The notes beneath the pieces were generated by a model, which did not search any database, was not told the DNA's origin, and worked only from the letters and a program-made list of their open reading frames with translations. A stretch of 64,000 bases of DNA, from contig MU006097.1 of assembly GCA_010093705.1 (NCBI GenBank), positions 701,587 through 765,586 on the forward strand, written 5' to 3'. The DNA comes from Patellaria atrata CBS 101060 (taxonomy: Eukaryota; Ascomycota; Dothideomycetes; Patellariales; Patellariaceae). The translations under genes and the position numbers were made by a program. Within the stretch, counting starts at the first letter, position 1. Each line of letters opens with the position of its first letter. Below are positions 11,932 to 22,000 of this stretch, piece after piece.

Positions 11932-12746
11932 TTTCTCTAAGATACTCGTATAGAAAGATTGAATTAGAGAAGCGTACGGTGATGAGGTAAACGCGGCTGA
12001 AGGCTGGTGCCTTAAAGAACTATAATCTCATAGCTAGCGACAGGGCTGTAACATCAGTTCTTTGAATCTCCTGAGATTCCGACTCTCAGTTTCAATCTAT
12101 CACCGGTCGCTAACATATCAGACCACCGTTCATGATGCCCAGATATCAAGGCATTCACTATCAAGGCCGACGGGCGTATGTAATCACGTTATCTTTTGCA
12201 GTAAAAGATCATGTCGTAGAAATGAAGCACACAATAGAATACTTAGCGTCTAAATCACATATGTTTAGATGACTATTGTACAATGGAAACGGAGGTCAAG
12301 GTTTGATGAAAGGAACGACAAGTTTTTAATTTCAAGCTTCTAGCGCCCCCTGGCCAGAGCTTCACCGTAAAACCTTCCCTGGAGCCAAGGGAGCGTTCAG
12401 ACTCCAGCGAGACGAACATTATCCCATTCGACTCTCTCTTCAAAAGTGAACTTAGACCGCAGTCAGGTTAAGTCATCATATCTATACTGTAACGTGCAAA
12501 ATATGCTTCAAATGGATGATCTTCAACATACCCTATATCCCTAAGCACAGTGTCATCGGCCTCTCCACCAGCCGAGACATTACTGCGGAACAGATATTCT
12601 GTCATACATATATTGAATAGCTAATCCACATGTAAAGAGCATTTCTAATTTCGCAGTGTCCCTCATACTACAATTTCCTATCCTCGTCTAGAACATCAAG
12701 AAAAGTCTAAATAGCTCCGCGATCTCGACCTAGACCTCCCGCTATC
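11932..12746. other. Intergenic, upstream of the SnoaL-like gene
   Basis: No gene recognised. It holds the 5' flank of the decayed NLR gene and the promoter of the SnoaL-like gene. No motif stands out. Confidence 0.45.
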
Positions 12747-13196
12747 ATGTCCGCCCAACGATTCCAAACCGTTCACGCCTTCCTCAATAGCTATAGCGAG
12801 TGCTCGGCGGATGCCTTGCTCGCATATCTATCTCCCGAATTCTCGCATCAAGTCCTGCCTACATCAATTGGCATGCCCAAACGAGATCGAGACGGCTTTG
12901 CTGGCCACGCTGCGATGATCACCTCGGTATTTTCTTCATTCGCCATAGAGCCACAGGACGTATTTGAGGACCCAACGCAAAATGCAGTAATAGTTTATGC
13001 CCATATGAAGGGCGAGATCAAAGGACTGGGCCCTCACAACAACGAGTGCATGATGATTCTGCGACTGAGTCAGGATCAGACGAAAATCGAGGGGATGACA
13101 GAGTTTGTGGATAGTATGGTTGCGATGGAGATGAAGCAGAAGATGGTGAAGATGATGGGTGAGAAGAATGGGACGGATGCTATGATGAAGCCATAA
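12747..13196 (+). CDS. SnoaL-like / NTF2-fold protein
   Basis: Intact 149-residue single-exon ORF. The pattern fits the small SnoaL-like (NTF2-superfamily) proteins common in fungi: an N-terminal helix with FLNSYSECSADALLAYLSPEF, a middle block with FAGHAAMITSVFSSF, and then strands ending in MMILRLSQDQTKIEGMTEFV. The superfamily includes polyketide cyclases and many members of unknown activity, so no reaction can be named. The C-terminus is Met/Lys-rich. It is convergent with the DUF1772 gene and sits at one edge of a group of oxidoreductase genes, which suggests a role in small-molecule metabolism. Fold assignment is fairly secure; the substrate is unknown. Confidence 0.78.
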   Translation: MSAQRFQTVHAFLNSYSECSADALLAYLSPEFSHQVLPTSIGMPKRDRDGFAGHAAMITSVFSSFAIEPQDVFEDPTQNAVIVYAHMKGEIKGLGPHNNECMMILRLSQDQTKIEGMTEFVDSMVAMEMKQKMVKMMGEKNGTDAMMKP

Positions 13197-13439
13197 ACTC
13201 GAAACTTAAAGAGCGGAAGACAATAAGAGCTATACGAGATTGACTGCGCGACTTAAGTTTTACCCGTATAATGTATTATTGAGCCTGCTTCGTACTCTCT
13301 TACTATTTATATTATATCCGTCATACATCTAGTGCTTCCTTTGATACAGTCTATTCCTGCTCCGAGTATATGTCATATGTCCAGTCCTCACTTCACATAC
13401 CACCCATTCGTCATACAAATATCCCTTTTCTCATTATTC

Positions 13440-14064
13440 CTACACGACCGCCTGCCCCAGCGCTAAAACCCCAGCAACAGCCGGCAACACAAGCCTCACC
13501 AAATTCCGCCGTCTCCACCTCTCCGCCCACTCTCTCGCCTGCGCATTTCCCTTCCCATCATGCCCTTCCCTCGCCAGACCCTCCAACTTCTCATTCAACG
13601 GCTGCATATTGACCGCCGAATGCACCACATTTACAAAATGACAAACCGCAGCCACGGCGAGGAACCTCCAATCCCTACTTTTCCCAAATCCCGTGTCGTT
13701 GGTGTGGGCAGCGAAGGCAGAAAAGGCGTACCCGATGATCCCGAATGTCGAGATGGGCCGGAAGAAGCGGTTGCCGACAGCCCAGAGGAGAGGCCATTGG
13801 GCGCCGAGGTGCGCGGTGCGGGTGATGTAGTCAGGGCCTCCAGGGAGGGGGAAGTTGAGGAGGAGTGCGGGGACTGTCATAAATGATTGGGTTACGGCGT
13901 TGCCTAGAAAGGGTTAAGGGGGATCAGAAAGGGGTGTTAAGGGGGGTCAGAAGGGGTGTTAAGGGGAAGCGGTTTCAGAGAAGAGGCAACAGCGTACCAA
14001 CGAGGATGAAGGAGAAGGAGATACTGCTGGCGAGGATTGTTCGTTGGAGAGTGAGGTACGACAT
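13440..14064 (-). CDS. DUF1772 (anthrone-oxygenase-like) membrane protein
   Basis: Two exons: 14064-13998 and 13903-13440 (176 residues). Donor GTACGC, acceptor TTTCTAG, joining as SFILVG-NAVTQSFMTVPALL. The protein is hydrophobic with about four likely membrane segments. Its signature is HFVNVVHSAVNMQPLNEKL, then a charged loop and WRRRNLVRLVLPAVAGVLAL, as in DUF1772 proteins. Characterised fungal members are small anthrone oxygenases or helper proteins of aromatic polyketide pathways; others have no known role. Nearby genes are a SnoaL-like protein, a P450 and an FAD monooxygenase, which fits aromatic metabolism, but no polyketide synthase is in the window. The 94-bp intron carries a tandem repeat. 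Family call good, activity unproven. Confidence 0.78.
13911..13966. repeat. Intronic minisatellite (GGGGTGTTAAGGGG units)
   Basis: About three imperfect copies of a ~20-nt G-rich unit lie within the intron of the DUF1772 gene: 13911-13930, 13931-13952 and a partial copy at 13953-13966. The core is GGTGTTAAGGGGGGTCAGAA on the plus strand, i.e. pyrimidine-rich on the transcribed sense strand. Copy number may vary between strains. Confidence 0.85.
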
Positions 14065-15547
14065 AATGATCACGGGTGAAGGTGTGCTTGAGTTCTTGCT
14101 TGAAGGACTGAATACAATTGTGATATTGGAGTATGTTGTACGCACATTTATAAACCAACGTTTCTAAAAGAACGATTTATAATGGGATCTGAACACAATT
14201 ACTATCTACTCGGATTCCTTCTCTGCATAATCATCTTTATTGAATTTTCCAAGGCTTGAGGAAGCATTGACTGTTAATAGACATTGTTATAGTATTACCC
14301 CTGTTGTGAATGGTTGCCGTTTAAAGAATCTACCTTCTTGAATAGTTCGAAAGCAACTCTACATCGAGAAAAAAAGATTGAATCCGGTCTTCAGACAGTG
14401 GCTTGTTTGGCTGGCGAAAGTATTGATATTACTCCTGCAGCAAACAGTGGAGAACATCCACATTGCAAGGCATGTCAAATTCATGGCGTCCGGACGTTGT
14501 TTATCGGTACCGACAGGAGAGGCCGTTAAGCAAGCACGATGCAAGACAGTGTCATTGATTAGACTGCAGAAGCGGGTCAACTAACGCGACGGGATGCTGT
14601 GCGTACGGTATACTGTTTTCGTGAGATGGTTTTACATGCGAGGACGTTCTCCAGGAAGCATTGTCTTCCAACGTCAGGATGGAATATCTACTATAGAGAT
14701 GTAAGTATAAATCTAGCCTCATGTATGATAATGATCGGTGATTATATTGTTCCGTCTGTACTGTACATAATGTGTGTCTCTATGAATTGGATAGTTATAG
14801 CCACAAACTAACACTCAAGCGTCTGCATGCTTCGACATATACAAGCCTGTGATCTTATGCAGCAGGAATGTATCTGATGCCCAAAAGATAGTCTCGTTGA
14901 CCTCTGACGAATAATTGGAAGACTTCTTTGAACTAAAGAGTGGTCCTCCCAAGATCTACAAGGTTCTTCACCCCTACCCCCCGCCCAAAACCCTCCAGTG
15001 AAACTCCAGTCCTTAGCCTCCCTCGTCTATAAACCTAAACTCCACGACATCACCACATCAGCCCTCGGTTCCCCATCCAGCCGAACCTAAATGTCCTCAA
15101 CGGTAACGCAGGAAGGCCCGATAACCCACCTCATCTCGGGTATCCTAAGGAGGGCAGATTATTCCCAGTAGTGGCACCAATTGGTGTTATGGATGTACTC
15201 TTTGGACCCGAAGGGTCTGGGGAACAGTGGAGGGCAGCTTGACAGGTACTTTGTCTGAGAACCTTCAAAGTTGATGGTAATAGTGTCTCGGGGATATAAC
15301 GGAGATATGTTTGCCTTAGGTGTTAAGAATTCTATGACGATTCTGTTGTGCAAGGGCTCTCGTGTCTTGGATTAGGGATGTGGTGTCTAACTCTACGGAG
15401 TACATTATGGTACGAAGGAAAGTTAAGATCAGCCCTAAATCATAGTATGCGCCCGATTCCCATCTCAGAATTATGCCCAAGTCGTCCAATCAAGACTCAA
15501 ACCGAAACGAAAATATTGTGATAGTGATAACGCATCATGATCGCGCT
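14065..15547. other. Long intergenic stretch, no gene supported
   Basis: Several short frames occur (14314-14584, 15159-15353, 15473-15733) but none has family features or convincing splicing. A pyrimidine-rich block at 14955-15100 might be worn coding sequence; I cannot identify it. The 15473-15733 plus frame is a shadow of the P450 gene. Confidence 0.45.
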
Positions 15548-17294
15548 TCACCTTTCCAATTCCCTGATTTCCTTTTCTTTATTGATCATCTTTGCGACTT
15601 GGAGAAATGCTTCCCGGTCCTTCTGGTCTTGAGAATCTGCTTCTTCCCACATCTCAATGATGCGCTGCGTCTTCGCTTCACTCCGAGGCTCGAACGCCAT
15701 TTGGAAGGGATCTGGTTTGACGATAAGGAGTGAATTGGACTTATCCAGAGGCACATCGATCTCAAGCCCGGTTTTCGGGTCAACCTTTTTCTTAAGCGTG
15801 AATGCCCAGGCAAGGGCACCACAAGCAACGAGTAGCTCGTCTTGGGTGAGGGACATTCCAAGACATTGGCGTTGTCCCCAACCAAATGATGACATACCTT
15901 TGATGGTAGGATGAACGGTGAGAGGTTCTTGGTAAGTGGGCCAACCTGACTCGAGCCATCGTTCCGGTCGGTAATTTTCAGGATCGGGATACTTCGTGGG
16001 ATTACGAAGGAAAGCCCAGTCAAGGGGAAGTATACGCGTGCCCTTTTGGATAAAGTAGCCTCTATAGAAGTCATCTGCTTCAACTTCGTGCGCAACACCT
16101 AAGGCGATGATTAGCAATGTACGATCAGCATTCAATCACGGTCCTCACCGGTAGGCACATTCGGTTTCCACCGCATAGTTTCTTTGATGCAAGCCCGCAG
16201 TATAGGCAAATTTGGATAGTCGTCTAGGACGGGTAGGCGATCACCGCAAACAAGGTCTACCTCCTCTTGACACTTTTTCATCCAGTCGGGGTGGTGTACC
16301 ATTGATACAAGGAAGTAATAGAGGGGTCCTGCGACTGTGAAGATACCCACGAGCGCCATCATACCAATCACAGATGATGCTTCGTAGTCTCCAGATATAC
16401 GGGTACTCTTCGAATTTTCCAAAAAGGTCCTGGTAAAGCAAGGCCGTTGTTCATGTCTGGCCATCTTCTGTCTGGTTGTAATAAGACGCTCCATCCACCA
16501 GTGTTGCTGTTCATCGTGACGTTTATGTTCCGCGATCTTCCATGGATTCATGAACTCAGGTAGATGCCAGAGTGGAGTGAGTACATTGGTGATAGGACCG
16601 GCAGGGGACATTTGAGTAAGCAACCCCCAAGCGCTTTTGGTACAATATTCGCTAAGAGTGGGATCATCCCAAGTCAATGTAACCATAACTTTCGAGGCCA
16701 TGTCCTCTAGAGAGAAGGCGAAATCATCCGGGTTTTGTAGAAGTCGCCATAGCCATCGCTTTACTTCATGATACATAAGGCCATGATATTGAGCGTTTGT
16801 AGCTTCGGTAAGGTACGCGTGTGTGAACTTTCGTTGACGCGCCCAATATTCTATACTCATATGTTAAAGTAGGAAAACAAAGAGTAAACAAGGGACATAC
16901 GGTTCTTCCCCATTAATGGGAGATATTCCATTGATCCATGGGTACTTTTGGAATCAAAAAGCGATCGGATGACTGGTCGATCTGAATATATCTTGGCTCT
17001 CTTGACGAGTAGTTCTTCTGCAATCTTCTCGTCCGATATAATGATGAACTTAGCTCCCAGCATCTCCGTTCTGTATATCGGTCCATATGTGTCCGCCCAT
17101 TGTTTGAACTTAAGCCACATATAGTCTATAGGAAGGTCGTGGATTCGCCCTATGAAGGGCACCAGCGCGGGTCCTGGTAGTTCATGGTCCGCGAGAGGAG
17201 TTTCTTTCGTAGTTGGTCTTCTGGCATTGACAAGAGACAAGAAAGCAAATCCAGCTAGAGCGAGTCCTACCGCAACGATCGTGAGAGCGTGCAT
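15548..17294 (-). CDS. Cytochrome P450 monooxygenase with atypical I-helix
   Basis: Three exons: 17294-16901, 16850-16149 and 16098-15548 (548 residues). Introns join as GKN-QYWARQRKFTHA and NVPTG-VAHEVEADDFY. An N-terminal membrane anchor (LTIVAVGLALAGFAFLSLV) precedes a proline-rich hinge, ELPGPALVPFIG. Conserved elements are the K-helix ExxR (KETMRW), the PERW region (YRPERWLESGW) and the haem-binding FGWGQRQCLG, whose Cys is the axial ligand. The I-helix reads MALVGIFTVAGPLYYFLVSM: it lacks the acidic residue of the usual AGxDT/ET proton-relay motif but keeps the Thr. I recall a fungal P450 group, often annotated O-methylsterigmatocystin-oxidoreductase-like, with a similar helix. Substrate unknown. 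It is divergent from the FAD monooxygenase, 1.4 kb away, and both probably belong to one accessory pathway. Confidence 0.94.
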
Positions 17295-18685
17295 TATGAA
17301 CGTGCAGTATGAAAGGGAGACGAAGTAAGGAAGTTTGATAGAAGGAATCCAGACAAGTATACAATTGAAGTGGACGCTGTGTAATTATGAGAGCCATTGT
17401 CTTGGAGCGGAAATCCTTACAGTATTTGATTCGTTGATCTTTGTCTTCGGAGAAGGCGAACTTTCTACTGGTCATAGTGTGGTCTCTCAAAATGTGCGTA
17501 TCAGTACAACTTCATGACTGAATGGCAGAATGCTACGAGCGCCGAAGTACAGTCAGACTGCAACAATAGGCCGCCGACAGTGTAATCAGGACTACACGCC
17601 GTAGGGCAACCGCTTCCATTCGTTTCATAGAATCGACGGGGGTATTAGAAAATTAAAGTCGTAAAGCCATCTGGTCTGAAGGGGTATAGAATGTGTTTTG
17701 AATTGTAAATCCCAAGTAGCGACTAGGGACGGACTGGGGAAATTGAGCCAGCTTGTGAAACTATTAGTTGACGATCTTCTATTGTTTAGACGATAGTTAT
17801 CGATTGGGGCGAGTTCGTACACCCTCACACTTCTGTGGATCGTTGAGCTACACAACATTTTAAGGTAGCAAGGAAAACCACGAGATCATTCTGTGTAAGA
17901 TGGAATTCCAAGTTTCACAGGAGCTAGAAAATCATGTTCTGTACGAGTTCTAAGCATGACGATCAACATGCTAGATGTCCTCGATAGAATACGCTCTTAT
18001 CCTCTCATTGTAATAATACTGTATCGAAAAGTAACAAGATATGTATTGTAAATTGCGTCGTGAGCGTACTACTGCGGCGGCGTAAGATTGACAGCTGCAC
18101 TGTTAACAGTCAGACTCGAAGGTGCAGTCACTGTACTCAATGGACATGTACGGCCGTTGCATCGATGACCACCACATTTGATTGACATAGAGGTGAGCAG
18201 AGGTGAAGTTGATGGGATGAGACATGAGAACTCGCTTCCGGATCGGCTCTTCTTGTCAGTGGCTGAATCTTGCAGTAAACAGGCCAGGGGTCTTTCTTGC
18301 TTAACAAATTCCACCACGGGTTCGGTTTTTTACCTCTCCACCACCTCAACGCCTTGATACTATCACCTCAAGATCAACTTCTGTATAGATCGGCAGGTAC
18401 GCAACTTCGGGAAAGACACCCTTCTCCGAAACAATGTCTGAGAAAAGAGGAGTAGAGCATCGTCATATCGCGTCGGTTTCTGGCGACCCGATCATAGACC
18501 CTAACACCGGATACCCCAAGGTAGAGGGATTGTGTTGCGTAGGACGATGTCCCTGTTGAATGTCGCATGATTCCATTATATAGAAGTAACCTGCCATTCC
18601 CCCCCCTAGTTATAGATTTCTTTTTATCACCCTCCTTGGTTACGCAATAAGGTTCGCACGCTGCAGTCATCTTCAAGCTATCTCC
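17295..18685. other. Divergent intergenic region between P450 and FAD monooxygenase
   Basis: 1.39 kb between two divergently transcribed oxidoreductases, so it should hold both promoters. No regulator binding site is obvious. Minus-strand frames at 18069-18676 are short and broken; one includes KCGGHRCNGRTCP, too little to call a gene. Confidence 0.5.
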
Positions 18686-20260
18686 ATGGGTTCAATTACT
18701 CCAGGTCTTCTCAATATGGACCCAAAACCAGTGGGATCTTATCCACCTACTAGTATTGACATTATTGTCGTAGGTACCGGACTTGCAGGTTTAACTGCTG
18801 CAATCGAGTGTACTCGGAAAGGCCACAATGTGAGGGTTCTGGAGAGGAATGCGACCATAAACACCGCTGGTAAATCTCTAGTAATGTCATAGTTGCAAGA
18901 GTCTAATAGCTATCTTAGGTGACATGTACTTCATGGGCTTGAGTGCCACCAGATTCATGAAGCATTGGCCCGAATTAGCAGAGGAATATGACTCTATTTC
19001 TCTCCACGAAGCCTGGATCGAGACCTTCAAGCACAGCGGCGAGCAAATGATCAGGCCTTTGAAAGTAGCGGATAGGTTACGAGCCCAGGGGTTAGATCCT
19101 AAGACGCCACCTGGGACTTTCCAAATGCGTCCTCTAGTCTACAAGATGTTCGTTCGTCAAGTAGAGAGGCTCGGTATCCCGCTAGAGTTCAATTCTAGAG
19201 TAGTAGATTACTTCGAGGACGAAGTAACTGGTAAGGCCAGTGTTATCACCGATGATGGCAGAACATACGAAGCAGACGTCGTTATTGCTGCAGATGGTGT
19301 TGGCTCAAAGTCTCAGAAACTCGTTGGAGGCCAGGTTAGAGCAGTCTCATCTGGCAGGGCAATGTGGCGTGCAGCTTTCCCGAAAGAGCATCTTGATAAG
19401 AATCCTGAAGTGAAGGAGTTCTTCAAGATGATGCCGAACAATGAGCCTATTGTCCGCACATTCCTTGGGTGAGTGACCTCGCTATTTGTTACAATCATAG
19501 CTGACATCTCAGTCCTGGAACATATGCTCTTACTCTAACTCGAGATGACGCCATGATCTGGATCCTGAACCACGATGCTACGGGCACAGAGGCCGAAAAC
19601 TGGAACAATACCATCGACTCAGCTGAAGTCCTCGAAGGTCTCGACAAGATGCAAGGTGGTAACTGGGCTCCCATCTTCAAAGAGCTTGTCAAATGCACAC
19701 CCCCAAATACCATCATCAACTTCGAACTGCTCTGGCGAAACCCACAACCCAGCTGGATCTCCCCCACAGGTCGTGTAATCCAAATCGGTGACGCTGCGCA
19801 CTCTTACCTCCCAGCGTCCGGAAACGGCGCCACTCAAGCGATCGAGGACGCCATATCCATCGCCTCATGCCTCCAGCTCGGCGGCAAGGAAAACGTCCCG
19901 CAATCAACGCGCACTCACGTCCGCATCCGCTTCGTGCGCAATGCTTGTGCGCAGAAACTTGGTTTCTCCAACGCAGAATTACTTCAAGAAACGGACTGGT
20001 CGAAGGTCAAGATAGACCCACGGAGAGCGCAGCCTAAGCTTCCCAAATGGGTTTGGAGTCACGATCCCGAGCTCTACGCATACGAGAACTACGACAAGGC
20101 CGTGGAGAGTATGAAGAAGGGTGTAGATTTGAGGGATGAGGATAGCTTTCCGCCGAATTACCCTAAGGGGTATCGCTATGAGCCTTGGAATATCGAGGCC
20201 ATCATGGATGATATGCGCGCGGGTAAACCGGTGGACCTGGGCGCCGGAGATTGGGAATAG
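18686..20260 (+). CDS. FAD-dependent monooxygenase (salicylate-hydroxylase-like)
   Basis: Three exons: 18686-18869, 18919-19468 and 19513-20260 (493 residues). Introns are 49 and 44 bp and join as INTAG-DMYFMGL and FLG-PGTYALTL. Class A flavoprotein hydroxylase features are all present. The N-terminal Rossmann fingerprint is IIVVGTGLAGLTAAIE (GxGxxG) ending in the acidic VLERNA. The DG motif is VVIAADGVGSKS. The FAD-ribityl GD motif is IGDAAHSYLPASGNGATQ. Such enzymes hydroxylate aromatic or polyketide substrates with NAD(P)H and O2. The start gives a 20-30 residue lead before the Rossmann fold, normal for the family. Its neighbours (P450, DUF1772, SnoaL-like) suggest aromatic tailoring or degradation. 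The exact substrate cannot be read from sequence. Confidence 0.93.
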
Positions 20261-20456
20261 TTCTCGTATCGGTCTGCATGATGCGGGCTTAATATCTGTC
20301 TTAGATCTGTAGAACACTTATCGTAATAATTTTCCTCGAATCAAAGCATAAATATATCCGACCGTTGCATTGCAGACTCGTATATCAGTACAACGAATGA
20401 AATATATCTATCATCCAATGAAATTGTTCTAACTTACCTTTCACAACTGAGATCTT

Positions 20457-20840
20457 TTAGCCTCTCCCCACCTCAGTCTCTCCTCTAAGCGTCAGGTTGT
20501 ACTGTACACCCCTCTCTATGCTTACCTCAGGCTCCCCATCAAAACGTTGTCCCTGAAGATCCTCAGGCTTAGGTTCCCTCTCCCTGGAAACGGAATCAGG
20601 CGGCCCAGATCTGACACGCATCGGATCTCCAACGGCAAGCTTGCATCCCTGTAACACTTCCCTGTCAATTATGAAAACCTTTCGAATGTTGTGAAACACC
20701 TCTTTTGGCTTTCTCCCACGTACAGAGACCGGTAAGAGGTTTACTGTTATTTCTGCTTTTTCGAGATGGTAAGGCTAAGGATGGAAAGTTTTGTGCGGGT
20801 TTGGGGATGCATGGGAATGCGGACGGTTCAAGAAAGTCAT
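20457..20840 (-). CDS. Small unknown ORF interrupted by one in-frame TAG
   Basis: From an ATG at 20840 a frame runs to a TAG at 20457, broken by a single TAG at 20777-20775. Before it the protein reads MTFLNRPHSHASPNPHKTFH plus P; after it PYHLEKAEITVNLLPVSVRG and on through FHNIRKVFIIDREVLQGCKL. Without the upstream part an 80-residue ORF starts at 20699. The continuity of the frame and the sensible peptide across the stop suggest a former Gln codon (CAG to TAG). An acceptor-like CTTAG overlaps it, so splicing from an unseen upstream exon is the alternative. I recognise no family. It sits 3' of the FAD monooxygenase, tail to tail. Confidence 0.45.
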
Positions 20841-21002
20841 GATGTCATAGGCTGAGATGAGTAGTGCTCATGGGGTTGTTCAAATATTGAGAGTAGGTTC
20901 ATATCATTGCATTGAGAATGATCGAGTATAGATACTAACTGAAATGAATTCTATGAAGCTGTATTTAACTATGAAAGCATTCAAACGCCCGAAAGTCACT
21001 CA

Positions 21003-21914
21003 TTACTTAGTATCAAAATCGCTCGTCTCCTTCAACCAGCTCTCCATGTCCTTTAAACCCGGATGTATTTTGCGCAGCTGCTGAATATCGGCACCGTACC
21101 CCTCAGCCGCGAACCAACTGATCATATGATCGAACTCTTTCATCGCCCACATCAAGGCACTTCCGAGAATCGAGAAGGTCGCCTTAAACGGAGTACCTGT
21201 TGTGTTCTGGATGGCTCTACTGACTTCAGCCGCATTTAACTCGTCTCCGGCGAGAGAGATTGCCTTGTGATTCCACTCCTCGGGATTGTCGAAGGACTTT
21301 GCTGCGAAAGCACCAATATCCTCTGTTGCGACCCATTGTAGCTTCTTGTCACCCATTTTATTCGTCAAGGCAGCTAGGAACACCTTAGATTGGAATTCAG
21401 GAGTCAGGTTGTCCATGAAGGCAGCGGGACGAAGAATGGTCCAACTCATGGCCCCCGCATTGTCTCGTAGGTGATGTTCGATCTTGTGTTTCGTTTGGAA
21501 ATGCGGAATAGGTGTCTCGTTCTCCCAGCTCTTAGACTCACCACCACGGTCTACACTACTGTATACAAAGTGCTTGACGCTGTTCTTAATGCTCTCGTCG
21601 ACGAGAGATATACCTTGGCGGATCTCCCCTTCGTGACTTGCTCCCTTACCCTGAGAGATCTGTACCGAGTATACACCCCAAATTGGCTCCGAACTAACTT
21701 CTTTAGCGGCAGCGAACAGGGAGGGTACGTCGTTGAGGTCGCCTTTGATAGGTTTGACGGAAGGAGATTTGGCAGCTAGTTTCTGAGCGCTGCTAGAGCT
21801 GGGGTCGCGAGTGACAGCGAGGATGTTATATTTGGTAGGAGACGAGAGGAGGGATTTGATAACCGCTCCACCTTGCTTGCCTGTAGCACCTGTGACAAGG
21901 ATAACTTTAGACAT
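21003..21914 (-). CDS. NmrA-like NAD(P)-binding protein
   Basis: Intact 303-residue ORF, single exon. The N-terminus VILVTGATGKQGGAVIKSLL is the GxxGxxG dinucleotide fingerprint of atypical short-chain dehydrogenases in the NmrA/HSCARG group. Further family marks are VKPIKGDLNDVPSL, HFVYSSVDRGG, a TKHKIEHHLRD segment in the usual YxxxK position (Tyr absent), and WTILRPAAFMDNL. Loss of the catalytic Tyr fits a redox-sensing or regulatory protein, as in NmrA, which binds NAD+ and modulates a GATA factor; catalytic members also exist. It is transcribed towards the FAD monooxygenase side and may regulate or serve the accessory oxidative block. A near-perfect 21-bp direct repeat lies just upstream. 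Confidence 0.9.
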   Translation of the reverse strand: MSKVILVTGATGKQGGAVIKSLLSSPTKYNILAVTRDPSSSSAQKLAAKSPSVKPIKGDLNDVPSLFAAAKEVSSEPIWGVYSVQISQGKGASHEGEIRQGISLVDESIKNSVKHFVYSSVDRGGESKSWENETPIPHFQTKHKIEHHLRDNAGAMSWTILRPAAFMDNLTPEFQSKVFLAALTNKMGDKKLQWVATEDIGAFAAKSFDNPEEWNHKAISLAGDELNAAEVSRAIQNTTGTPFKATFSILGSALMWAMKEFDHMISWFAAEGYGADIQQLRKIHPGLKDMESWLKETSDFDTK

Positions 21915-21933
21915 TGTTTCAATTTTAATTTCG

Positions 21934-22000
21934 TTGGATATGTAGAGTTGTAGATGTCGTATTGAGAATTGTGATTGCTTTGGATATGTGGAGTTGTAGA
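21934..22000. repeat. 21-bp direct repeat upstream of the NmrA-like gene
   Basis: TTGGATATGTAGAGTTGTAG-A at 21934-21954 and TTGGATATGTGGAGTTGTAG-A at 21980-22000 differ at one position. Spacing is 46 bp start to start, 20-86 bp before the start codon, so it lies in the 5' leader or core promoter. It could be a regulator site or a simple duplication. Confidence 0.8.

Noticed and set aside
15159-15353. 64-codon minus frame in the 14-15.5 kb gap
   Set aside because: No homology I recognise, no splice partner, low-complexity surroundings.
18069-18676. Possible gene in the P450/monooxygenase promoter region
   Set aside because: Short minus frames in different registers; the only notable motif (CGGHRCNGRTC) is too short to support a family.
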